From: an uncultured Collinsella sp.
GTDB lineage: Bacteria; Actinomycetota; Coriobacteriia; Coriobacteriales; Coriobacteriaceae
Direction of reading: 5' to 3'
Length of the DNA stretch: 12,960 bases
Assembly (NCBI GenBank): GCA_938023705.1
Contig: CALJDJ010000016.1
Span: 1 to 12,960 of the forward strand
The notes below the pieces were generated by a model. That model was not told the origin of the DNA. It was given only the letters and a program-made list of their open reading frames with translations, and ran no database searches. This document shows, in pieces, positions 1 to 5,735 of this stretch; position 1 is the first letter of the stretch, and every line of letters starts with the position of its first letter. The position numbers and the translations under genes were made by a program.

Positions 1-968
1 CCGAGGAGAAGAAGGACAGCGAGTTCACCTACGCCGCCGTTGACCCCGAGCGCGATCCTGCCGCCTTTAAGGTGAAGAAGAAGACCAAGCGCGGCAAGTC
101 CAAGAGCAAGAAGAAACTCGAGCAAGCGCGTCGCGACGGCAAGCGCAACGGCGACGATTACGGCGATGTGGCCGGTCGTTCCAACCGCGGTCGCGATGAG
201 CGTCGCGGCGACGGCGAGCGTCCGAGCCGTCCCAAGCGCGGCGGCAAGACCCGCGTGCGCGAGGGCGTTCAGGCTCGCGTAGACGAGGCTGTTGAGAGCG
301 TGGCCCGCGAGGTAGCTGCCGAGGAGCGCGGCGGTGCCGCTGCCGTCGAGCAGGCCCCGCGCGGTAACCGTGCCGAGCGTCGTGCCAAGCAGTTCCAGGG
401 CGAGGCGCATCGCCGCCGTCGCGAGGACGAGGACCGTGGAGGTCGTCGCCGTGTTGAGCGCGAGGACGAGGGCCGTGGCTCGCGCGGCGGCAAGCGCGGC
501 TCGGGTGACCGTCGTCGCTCCGGTCGCGATGGCGAGCGCGGCGGGCGCGATGAGCGTCGCGGCGGCGAAGGCCGTGGTTCGGGTGACGAGCGTGGTACCC
601 GCGGCGGCGAGTCCCGCGGCGGCAAGCGCTTTGACGAGCGCGGAGGCCGCGAGGGCGGCCGCGGTGGTGAGCGTCGCGAGGGCGCTCGTGGCAACGGTGG
701 CCGCAGCGGCGCCGGTCGTTCGAATGAGTCGCGCGATCGTCGCGACCCGCGTGCCAGCCGCGATCGTCGCGATGACTGGCGCAACTACGACGACACCCGC
801 GATGAGCGTCGTGGCGGCTATCGTGGCGGGCGTGGCGGCAACCAGGCCGGCTCCCGCGGCGGCCGTGCCGGCGGTCGCGATAATCGTGGCAGCTATGGCA
901 ACAGCCGTGGCGGCAAGCGCGGTGGCAGCTCCCGTCGCCCCGGCGACGGCGGCGGCAAGCGCAAATAA
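1..968 (+). CDS. C-terminal RG/RGG-rich tail of a large protein, probably an RNA helicase (5' end outside window)
   Basis: An open frame enters from the left edge (first full codon at 3) and ends at TAA 966-968, giving 321 visible residues and no start. The first ~22 residues look like ordinary protein; a Lys-rich patch follows (KVKKKTKRGKSKSKKK). From about residue 45 on the chain is almost only Arg, Gly, Asp, Glu, Ser and Ala, with many RGG, RGGKR, DERRGG and DRRD motifs, ending in GGGKRK. There is no membrane segment and no catalytic motif. Such disordered RGG tails bind RNA and are typical of bacterial DEAD-box helicases and some other RNA-processing or translation proteins. The helicase identity is inferred from tail composition only; the catalytic part lies outside the window. 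An internal GTG at 72 could be mistaken for a start but has no reason to be one. Long shadow frames on both strands here come from the repetitive GC-rich codons. Confidence 0.75.
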   Translation, partial: EEKKDSEFTYAAVDPERDPAAFKVKKKTKRGKSKSKKKLEQARRDGKRNGDDYGDVAGRSNRGRDERRGDGERPSRPKRGGKTRVREGVQARVDEAVESVAREVAAEERGGAAAVEQAPRGNRAERRAKQFQGEAHRRRREDEDRGGRRRVEREDEGRGSRGGKRGSGDRRRSGRDGERGGRDERRGGEGRGSGDERGTRGGESRGGKRFDERGGREGGRGGERREGARGNGGRSGAGRSNESRDRRDPRASRDRRDDWRNYDDTRDERRGGYRGGRGGNQAGSRGGRAGGRDNRGSYGNSRGGKRGGSSRRPGDGGGKRK

Positions 969-1002
969 CATACGCATCGCCCGCTAGAGCGAGGTGAACC
1001 AA

Positions 1003-1038
1003 GGGCCCCGAGCAACTACGTTCGGGGCCCTTTTGTTT
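1003..1038 (+). terminator. Rho-independent terminator of the RG-rich gene
   Basis: A perfect 9-bp GC-rich stem (1003-1011 with 1022-1030, GGGCCCCGA/TCGGGGCCC) with a 10-nt loop is followed by TTTTGTTT at 1031-1038. It starts 34 nt after the TAA. This is a classic intrinsic terminator for the rightward transcript. Confidence 0.93.
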
Positions 1039-1141
1039 GCCGTATCCGATCGCTAGTTCAAATGTGATTTCCTCGGGAATGCATCTAGAGGATGCCGTGG
1101 GCTTGTTTCCTGCCATGCAGCAATGGGTCCTATGGGGTGCG

Positions 1142-1167
1142 CCGTGCATTTTTTGGAGTATTCTGCA
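1142..1167 (+). repeat. Left arm of a 237-bp inverted-repeat element
   Basis: CCGTGCA, a T6 tract, then GGAGTATTCTGCA. The outer 7 and inner 13 bases are the exact reverse complement of the arm at 1353-1378. Only the 6-base centre (TTTTTT here, GTTTTT on the plus strand in the other arm) is not complementary. Confidence 0.8.
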
Positions 1168-1352
1168 GCTCTAGCTGGCTGCATACGATTCGGTATTGCC
1201 AACGGTGGCCTTCAGATACCCCCTATGAGCGTTTTGAGTTAGATTTCGCCGTTTTTCGAAGCAAAGGTACGTCATTCTCGCTATGTCGGAACCCTAAATG
1301 ACGCAGCGCCCTACAGTTTTGCCCGCCCGCGGCGGTGCTGGCGCGGTCACGT

Positions 1353-1378
1353 TGCAGAATACTCCGTTTTTTGCACGG
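1353..1378 (-). repeat. Right arm of a 237-bp inverted-repeat element
   Basis: TGCAGAATACTCC, GTTTTT, then TGCACGG. It mirrors the arm at 1142-1167 over 20 of 26 positions, leaving about 185 nt between the arms. This could be the terminal repeat of a small non-coding mobile element or a pair of dispersed short repeats in opposite orientation. No target-site duplication is evident. Confidence 0.8.
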
Positions 1379-1415
1379 GCCAGGATGGGGTACCTCAGGA
1401 GAACACGGCGGTATC

Positions 1416-1451
1416 CCGTAAATATATACAATCTGTACCGTAATTTATACA
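1416..1451 (+). promoter_or_regulatory. AT-rich tandem repeat, possible operator/promoter region of the EFR1 gene
   Basis: CCGTAAATATATACA (1416-1430) is followed by CCGTAATTTATACA (1438-1451), starting 22 nt apart. Apart from one base the two match with a single gap. The stretch is strikingly AT-rich for this window and contains the -10-like TACAAT (1427-1432). No convincing -35 box pairs with it, so the promoter role is inference. Confidence 0.4.
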
Positions 1452-1572
1452 AAACGAAGAGGCAGACAGCGTAGGGTGGGTGCATTAGGGTGCTTGGTGC
1501 ATTAAAACGGGGACCCTACGTGCCGTATACTCTGGCTGGATGTGAAAACGGCTTGACGCGTTGCCAGGCGTA

Positions 1573-1580
1573 GGGGGAGG
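1573..1580 (+). promoter_or_regulatory. Strong ribosome binding site of the EFR1 gene
   Basis: GGGGGAGG ends 8 nt before ATG 1589 and fixes this start. The CGTAGGG that runs into it (1569-1575) is complementary to CCCTACG at 1514-1520. Confidence 0.75.
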
Positions 1581-1588
1581 GTGTCTAG

Positions 1589-2350
1589 ATGAGCGTATTC
1601 GAAATTGTGTTTAGTCCGACGGGCGGAACGCGGAAGGTGTCTGGCCTTGTGGCCGGGGCGCTGGACAAGAATACCGTTACCGTCGATTTGACCGATAGCG
1701 GGCTAGATTTCAGCGCTGTCTCGATGACTGAGGACGACGTGGCCGTAATCTCAGCGCCGGCGTATGCCGGTAGAATCCCGGCTGTGGTGACTGACCGGTT
1801 GGGTATGGTGTGCGGCAACGGGGCTCGGACTGTTTTGGTTTGTGTATACGGAAACCGCGCGTTTGAGGACACGCTCGTAGAGCTGGAGGACGTTGCGATG
1901 CGCGCCGGATTTAGGGTGGTTGCAGCTGTTTCTGCTATTGCTGAGCATTCCGTTGCTCGTCAGTTTGCTGCTGGGCGACCGGATGCGCAGGATGCGGCGC
2001 AGCTCGCAGAGTTTGCGCAGCAAATTCAGCAAAAGCTGTTGGCTGAGGATGCATCCGAGCCCTCTATTCCCGGCAATCGTCCTTATAAACAAGCTGGAGG
2101 TCATCGCATGGCACCCGAGGCAACAGAGGATTGCGTCTCCTGCGGTGCATGCGCCGCGGCGTGCCCCGTTTGTGCTATCGACAAGGGCGACCCCAAGCGA
2201 GCAACTGGCGAGGCGTGCATCTCCTGCATGCGCTGCATCGCCGTATGTCCGCGAGGCGCTCGCAAGCTTGATCCCAACAAGCTATCCGCTGTTTCCCAGA
2301 TGCTGAGCAAGGTTTGCGTCGTGCGGAAGGAATGCGAGCTCTTCATCTAG
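1589..2350 (+). CDS. EFR1-type flavodoxin/2x[4Fe-4S] ferredoxin fusion protein
   Basis: A 253-residue cytosolic electron carrier. Residues 1-155 form a flavodoxin-like domain: beta-strand FEIVFSPTGGTRK (4-16), with SPTGGT as the FMN phosphate loop, then the APAYAGRIP segment (56-64) usual for this family. Residues 175-225 carry two [4Fe-4S] motifs: C182-x2-C185-x2-C188-x3-C192-P and C210-x2-C213-x2-C216-x3-C220-P. The length and domain order fit the EFR1 family of anaerobes (flavodoxin followed by bacterial ferredoxin). Such proteins are thought to shuttle low-potential electrons; the partner is unknown. The gene stands alone, with gaps on both sides, and begins at ATG 1589 behind a strong Shine-Dalgarno. 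Its GC content and codon bias look milder than those of the hydrogenase genes. A role next to the hydrogenase 5 kb away is possible but not shown by the sequence. Confidence 0.9.
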   Translation: MSVFEIVFSPTGGTRKVSGLVAGALDKNTVTVDLTDSGLDFSAVSMTEDDVAVISAPAYAGRIPAVVTDRLGMVCGNGARTVLVCVYGNRAFEDTLVELEDVAMRAGFRVVAAVSAIAEHSVARQFAAGRPDAQDAAQLAEFAQQIQQKLLAEDASEPSIPGNRPYKQAGGHRMAPEATEDCVSCGACAAACPVCAIDKGDPKRATGEACISCMRCIAVCPRGARKLDPNKLSAVSQMLSKVCVVRKECELFI

Positions 2351-2370
2351 CGCATACGAAATTGCTGCAA

Positions 2371-2417
2371 GGAGCGCCCCTGGGTGCCGGCGGGAAAGGA
2401 ACGTCCCTAAGTGCCGC
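2371..2417 (+). repeat. Dispersed intergenic repeat, copy 1 (two tandem 27-nt units)
   Basis: This 47-nt block matches 7202-7248 at 42 of 47 positions; the last 23 nt (2395-2417) are identical. Inside, two 19-nt half-units (2371-2389 and 2398-2416, consensus GGARYGYCCCYRRGTGCCG) lie 27 nt apart. It starts 20 nt after the EFR1 stop codon. There is no U-tract, so it does not look like a simple terminator. Confidence 0.85.
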
Positions 2418-2419
2418 CT

Positions 2420-2448
2420 AAATACCGTTTATCGAAGAAAAAATACCG
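2420..2448 (+). promoter_or_regulatory. Pair of AAATACCG direct repeats upstream of the PTS promoter
   Basis: AAATACCG occurs exactly at 2420-2427 and 2441-2448, 21 nt apart (two helical turns), ending 17 nt before the proposed -35 box. The position suits an activator site. No known regulator consensus is claimed. Confidence 0.35.
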
Positions 2449-2465
2449 CTCACCGGTCATAATGG

Positions 2466-2493
2466 TTGTTCTGGCTTTGGGCTTGTCTACAAT
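2466..2493 (+). promoter_or_regulatory. Sigma-70-type promoter for the IIA-licT-IICB-GH4 genes
   Basis: TTGTTC (2466-2471), a 16-nt spacer and TACAAT (2488-2493) give good -35 and -10 boxes. Transcription would begin near 2500, leaving a leader of about 130 nt before ATG 2631. Confidence 0.6.
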
Positions 2494-2518
2494 AACTCCC
2501 GTAAAAAGAAATGCGGAA

Positions 2519-2550
2519 GGTTACCGAGTCCCTCGGACGTGGGCCTAACC
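2519..2550 (+). promoter_or_regulatory. Two-stem RNA structure in the leader of the PTS transcript
   Basis: GGTTA (2519-2523) pairs with TAACC (2546-2550). Inside, CCGAG (2524-2528) pairs with CTCGG (2532-2536) over a TCC loop. It lies just downstream of the expected start site, where a PRD antiterminator could act. It does not match the classic LicT/BglG RAT sequence, and no U-tract terminator follows it. Confidence 0.35.
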
Positions 2551-2630
2551 AAAGTCTTTGAACGGGTGTGTCTCTATGGATGCATTCGCTTGATCTTGGT
2601 TGGGCTATATTTATGAAGGGACATGCCACC

Positions 2631-3143
2631 ATGGGTTTCTTTTCTCGCCTGATGGGCGGTTCGGATGAGCAGAAGACTGCAGCTTCCGAGTTCGAAATCC
2701 TCGCTCCCGTTTCCGGCGAGCTTGTTCATCTAGAAAATACCAATGACCCCGCTTTTAGCAGCCGTGCCGTGGGCGATGGCGTTGCCGTGGTTCCCCAAGA
2801 GGGAACGGTGTGCGCTCCTGTTTCCGGCACCGTCGCGGCGCTGTTTCCGACTGAGCACGCGCTGGGCATCATGTCCGACGACAGCTCTGCTCAGGTGATG
2901 CTGCATATCGGAATCGACACTGTTAAACTTGAGGGCAAGGGCTTCCATGCGCTTGTTGCTCAGGGTGACCATGTCGATGCGGGCCAGCCCCTCGTCGAGG
3001 TCGATTTCGACGCGGTCCGCGCCGCCGGCTTCGATCCCACGGTCTTCGTTATCGTGTGCGAGCGTTCGGAGAACTCGACTCTTCGTGAGCACGCTTCCGG
3101 CCCTGTTGCTGTTAAAGAGCCTGTCGTCTGGCTTTCCGAGTAA
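2631..3143 (+). CDS. PTS glucose-family enzyme IIA (Crr-like)
   Basis: A 170-residue soluble IIA domain that passes the phosphate from HPr to the IIB domain of the partner transporter. The beta-rich fold shows ILAPVSGELVHL (23-34), DPAFSSRAVGDGVAVVP (39-55), GTVCAPVSGTVAALFPTEHALGI (58-80, described by its ends) and VMLHIGIDTVKLEGKGF (89-105). H92 is the expected phosphorylated histidine and H76 the supporting one, equivalent to H90 and H75 of E. coli Crr. The frame extends upstream to GTG 2568, but ATG 2631 gives the usual MGFF N-terminus and has GAAGGG (2615-2620) 10 nt ahead. A PTS IICB without its own IIA lies 1 kb downstream, so this protein most likely supplies the missing IIA. It may also signal carbon status, as Crr does in other bacteria; this is inference. 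Confidence 0.93.
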   Translation: MGFFSRLMGGSDEQKTAASEFEILAPVSGELVHLENTNDPAFSSRAVGDGVAVVPQEGTVCAPVSGTVAALFPTEHALGIMSDDSSAQVMLHIGIDTVKLEGKGFHALVAQGDHVDAGQPLVEVDFDAVRAAGFDPTVFVIVCERSENSTLREHASGPVAVKEPVVWLSE

Positions 3144-3161
3144 ATTCTTGTGGTGGGTACC

Positions 3162-4016
3162 GTGGTTATCAAGCGAGTTTTCAACAATAACGTCGCAATG
3201 GTCACTTCGGACGATGGCTCCGAGTTCATTGTCATCGGTCGAGGCCTCTGCTTTGGCCGTCATGCCGGCGACGCTATCGATGAAGCATCGGTCGAAAAGA
3301 CCTATGCGCTGCAGGAGGGCACTTCTCAGGATTCGCGTACGATTGACCGCTTGGCACATCTTTTGGAGTCCATCCCCACCGTTAACCTCGTGATTTCCGA
3401 GGACATCGTTCAGATGCTCCGTCGAGAGCTCAATGTTGATGTCAACGACAAGATTCTCATTGCTCTTGCAGACCATATCAGCCTTGCTTTGGAGCGCGAG
3501 CGCAAGGGCGTCCCCTGCGAGAATCCGTTGCTGCTCGAGATCCAGCAGTTCTATCGCAAGGAGTACGCGCTTGCGGGCCGTGCGCTGCAGATTATCAAGG
3601 AGTATATGGGCATCCAGATGAGCGAAGAAGAGCAGGGTTTTATTACGCTGCATATCGTCAACGCCACCATGCCGCAGCGCTCTGACCGTCTGATTGTTTC
3701 GGTCCAGCTTGTTCGCGACGTGCTCGCGATTGTTTCCGAGCACTATGCCACGACCCTTGACGTCACCTCGTTGCCGTACGAGCGTTTCGTTCGCCATCTG
3801 CAGTTTTTTGCGCAGCGGGCGCTCGATCCCGCGGCGGGGCAGGTCAATGGCGACGCGCTGTTCCGTATCGATGAAACGGCGTATCCGAGGGCGTTCTCGT
3901 GTGCGGAGTCAATTGCCGACCACTTAGCGTCTACCTATAACGTTGTCGTTACCGATGCCGAGAAGAGTTATCTCGCATATCACATTGTTAACCTGCTTGG
4001 AGAACCTGGTCTCTAG
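3162..4016 (+). CDS. licT: LicT/BglG-family transcriptional antiterminator (CAT-PRD1-PRD2)
   Basis: A 284-residue RNA-binding antiterminator. Residues 1-55 are the co-antiterminator domain: MVIKRVFNNNVAMV, then VIGRGLCFGRHAGD. Two PTS regulation domains follow with all four conserved histidines: H105 and H164 in PRD1 (ADHISLAL, ITLHIVNA), H212 and H274 in PRD2 (RFVRHLQF, LAYHIVNL). These line up with H100, H159, H207 and H269 of Bacillus LicT at a constant offset. GTG 3162 gives exactly the family N-terminus and has GGTGGG just upstream; GTG 3150 would add four residues and is the alternative. The gene sits 18 nt after the IIA gene and 99 nt before IICB. In the family, the PTS phosphorylates PRD1 to switch the protein off and HPr phosphorylates PRD2 to switch it on. 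The target RNA in this window is not clear. Confidence 0.95.
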   Translation: MVIKRVFNNNVAMVTSDDGSEFIVIGRGLCFGRHAGDAIDEASVEKTYALQEGTSQDSRTIDRLAHLLESIPTVNLVISEDIVQMLRRELNVDVNDKILIALADHISLALERERKGVPCENPLLLEIQQFYRKEYALAGRALQIIKEYMGIQMSEEEQGFITLHIVNATMPQRSDRLIVSVQLVRDVLAIVSEHYATTLDVTSLPYERFVRHLQFFAQRALDPAAGQVNGDALFRIDETAYPRAFSCAESIADHLASTYNVVVTDAEKSYLAYHIVNLLGEPGL

Positions 4017-4023
4017 GCATAAC

Positions 4024-4076
4024 GTGCCCACACATCGATTGATATAAGGCAAGGCTCACGGTCTTGTCCAGGGCAC
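4024..4076 (+). promoter_or_regulatory. Structured RNA between licT and the IICB gene
   Basis: GTGCCC (4024-4029) pairs with GGGCAC (4071-4076). An inner stem pairs GGCAAG (4048-4053) with CTTG plus CC (4063-4066, 4068-4069), one T bulged, extended by G-T and C-G pairs over TCACG. This 99-nt gap could hold the antiterminator's target or an RNA-processing site that sets the IIA/IICB ratio. No U-tract follows. Confidence 0.35.
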
Positions 4077-4115
4077 ATCTGTCTTAATTTGCGGAAAAGG
4101 AAGGGGAGTACCGCT

Positions 4116-5732
4116 ATGACCGCAAAAAAGAAGTTCAATTTCAAAGCGCCGTTGGAGGTGTTCGCGAAGTCAATCGTTCAGCCGATGATGTATCTCTCGG
4201 TTGCCGGCATTCTGCTCATCGTGGGCATTATTCTGACCAACAAGACCATCTGCGCCGTGATCCCTGTGCTGGGCTCCGGTCCGTTCCAGCTTGTGGGCGC
4301 CGTTGTCTATCAGTCGCTGATGTTTATCATCAACAACCTCTCGATTCTGTTCTGCGTGGGCATCGCCGGCGCCATGGCAAAGAAGAACAAGGGCCATGCT
4401 TCGCTGATTGCCCTGATGTCGTTCTTCCTGTTCCTGCAGGCTAACAACATCGTGCTCAACGCCACCGGCTCTCTTGCCGAAGCGAGCGGCATGCTCGGTC
4501 TTACCGGAACCGGCCAGAGCACCGTTATGGGCATTCAGGTGCTCGATACCGGCGTGTTTGGCGGCATCATTCTTGGTTGCATCACCGGTGCCGTGTTCAA
4601 CAAGTACTCGAACAAGCAGTTCCCCATTGCCCTTTCGATGTTCTCGGGCGTTCGCTTCCCGTTCCTGATCATGATCATCATCTCCTGGATCATGGGCGCT
4701 GGCTTCTGCATCGTTTGGCCTCCGGTTCAGGGCGCCATCTCCTCCGTTGCCGGCATCATTAAGGAGTCGGGCAACATCGGTCTGTTTATCTACGGCATGC
4801 TCAACAAGCTGCTCGTTCCCACCGGCCTGCACCACCTCATCTACACCCCGTTCCAGTTCTCCGATGTGGGCGGCACCCTTACGCTGGGTGATCAGGTTAT
4901 CGCCGGCGCCTATCCCATCCGTGTTGCCGAGATGGCGATGACGGGCCAGCCCTTCTCCGATAGCACCTACTTCAACAGCTACACCTTCAACAACCTGTGG
5001 CCCTACATCGGTATCGGTCTCGCCTTTATCTTCACCGCTTACAAGGGGAACAAGGATAAGACCAAGGCCGTTATCATCCCGCTGATCATCACCGCCGTGC
5101 TCTCCTGCGTGACCGAGCCCATGGACTTCCTCTTTGTCTTTGCCGCTCCCGTGCTCTTTGTCGTTCACTCGATTCTTTCCGGCATCTTCCTGGTTCTGCT
5201 CAAGGTCCTCTCCGTGCCCGCTTCGACTGCAGGCGGCATCATCAACATCGTGGTTTCCAACCTGGTCCTCGGTGTCGACAAGACCAACTGGCCGGTTATG
5301 CTGGTGCTTGGAGTCGTCAACGCCGCTCTGTACTTCTTCCTCTTCACCTTCCTTATTAAGAAGCTCAATCTCCACACGCCTGGTCGCGAGGAAGAGTCCG
5401 AGCTTGCTGAGTCCGTTGCCGAGGGCGAGGCCGCCGCGTCTGTCGCGGTGAAGCAGGGCGCTGTTGCCGCGGCCCCCGCAGAGGGCGTCGATGCAGGTAT
5501 TGCCGACCTGGTCGCAGGTCTTGGTGGCAAGGACAACATCGAGGAGCTCGAGAACTGCTTTACGCGTCTCCGCGTGAACGTTAAGAACCCGGACCTCATC
5601 AATGAGGACCTCATCAACCACGTGCCCAACAGCGGCATCAACCGCAACGGCAATAATATCCAGATCATCTTTGGCATGAAGGTCGCCGAGATGCGCGACA
5701 AGGTCGAAAACGCAATTGAGAAGGAGCAGTAA
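4116..5732 (+). CDS. PTS enzyme IICB, glucose/maltose (alpha-glucoside) family transporter
   Basis: A 538-residue membrane permease that imports and phosphorylates a sugar. Residues 20-415 form the IIC domain with about ten hydrophobic segments; hallmarks are GLHHLIYTPFQF (237-248) and the CVTEPMDFLF motif (331-340) of the glucose superfamily. An acidic, Ala-rich linker (421-458) leads to the IIB domain (460-535), with ENCFTRLRV carrying the phosphorylated C481. No IIA is fused; the gene at 2631 probably supplies it. ATG 4116 follows AAGGGGAG (4101-4108) with 7 nt spacing; upstream in-frame codons from 4089 look non-coding. The next gene starts 3 nt after the stop and encodes a 6-phospho-alpha-glucosidase, so the substrate is most likely maltose or another alpha-glucoside, as in the MalX/AglA group. 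The exact sugar cannot be read from the sequence. Confidence 0.93.
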   Translation: MTAKKKFNFKAPLEVFAKSIVQPMMYLSVAGILLIVGIILTNKTICAVIPVLGSGPFQLVGAVVYQSLMFIINNLSILFCVGIAGAMAKKNKGHASLIALMSFFLFLQANNIVLNATGSLAEASGMLGLTGTGQSTVMGIQVLDTGVFGGIILGCITGAVFNKYSNKQFPIALSMFSGVRFPFLIMIIISWIMGAGFCIVWPPVQGAISSVAGIIKESGNIGLFIYGMLNKLLVPTGLHHLIYTPFQFSDVGGTLTLGDQVIAGAYPIRVAEMAMTGQPFSDSTYFNSYTFNNLWPYIGIGLAFIFTAYKGNKDKTKAVIIPLIITAVLSCVTEPMDFLFVFAAPVLFVVHSILSGIFLVLLKVLSVPASTAGGIINIVVSNLVLGVDKTNWPVMLVLGVVNAALYFFLFTFLIKKLNLHTPGREEESELAESVAEGEAAASVAVKQGAVAAAPAEGVDAGIADLVAGLGGKDNIEELENCFTRLRVNVKNPDLINEDLINHVPNSGINRNGNNIQIIFGMKVAEMRDKVENAIEKEQ

Positions 5733-5735
5733 ACA

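Larger units (their letters stand above)
969..1588. other. 620-nt gene-free stretch between the RG-rich gene and the EFR1 gene
   Basis: It holds the terminator (1003-1038), an imperfect inverted repeat (1142-1167 with 1353-1378), a smaller inverted repeat (CGTCATT 1270-1276 with AATGACG 1297-1303), an AT-rich direct repeat (1416-1451), short GGTGCATTA repeats (1479-1504) and possible leader RNA pairing up to 1577. Two short open frames (1092-1301 plus, 1294-1485 minus) have no good ribosome site or recognisable sequence and overlap the inverted repeat. I do not call them genes. Confidence 0.6.

Noticed and set aside
67..1149. Long minus-strand and alternate plus-strand frames over the RG-rich gene
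   Set aside because: Repetitive GGC/CGC codons leave several frames open; only the frame ending at 968 is followed by a terminator at a sensible distance.
1092..1485. Two small open frames (plus 1092-1301, minus 1294-1485)
   Set aside because: No convincing Shine-Dalgarno, no recognisable sequence, and they run through the inverted-repeat arms.
2576..2593. Possible five-codon upstream ORF (MDAFA) in the PTS leader
   Set aside because: Its ribosome site is poor and nothing links it to the downstream gene, so a chance ATG is more likely.
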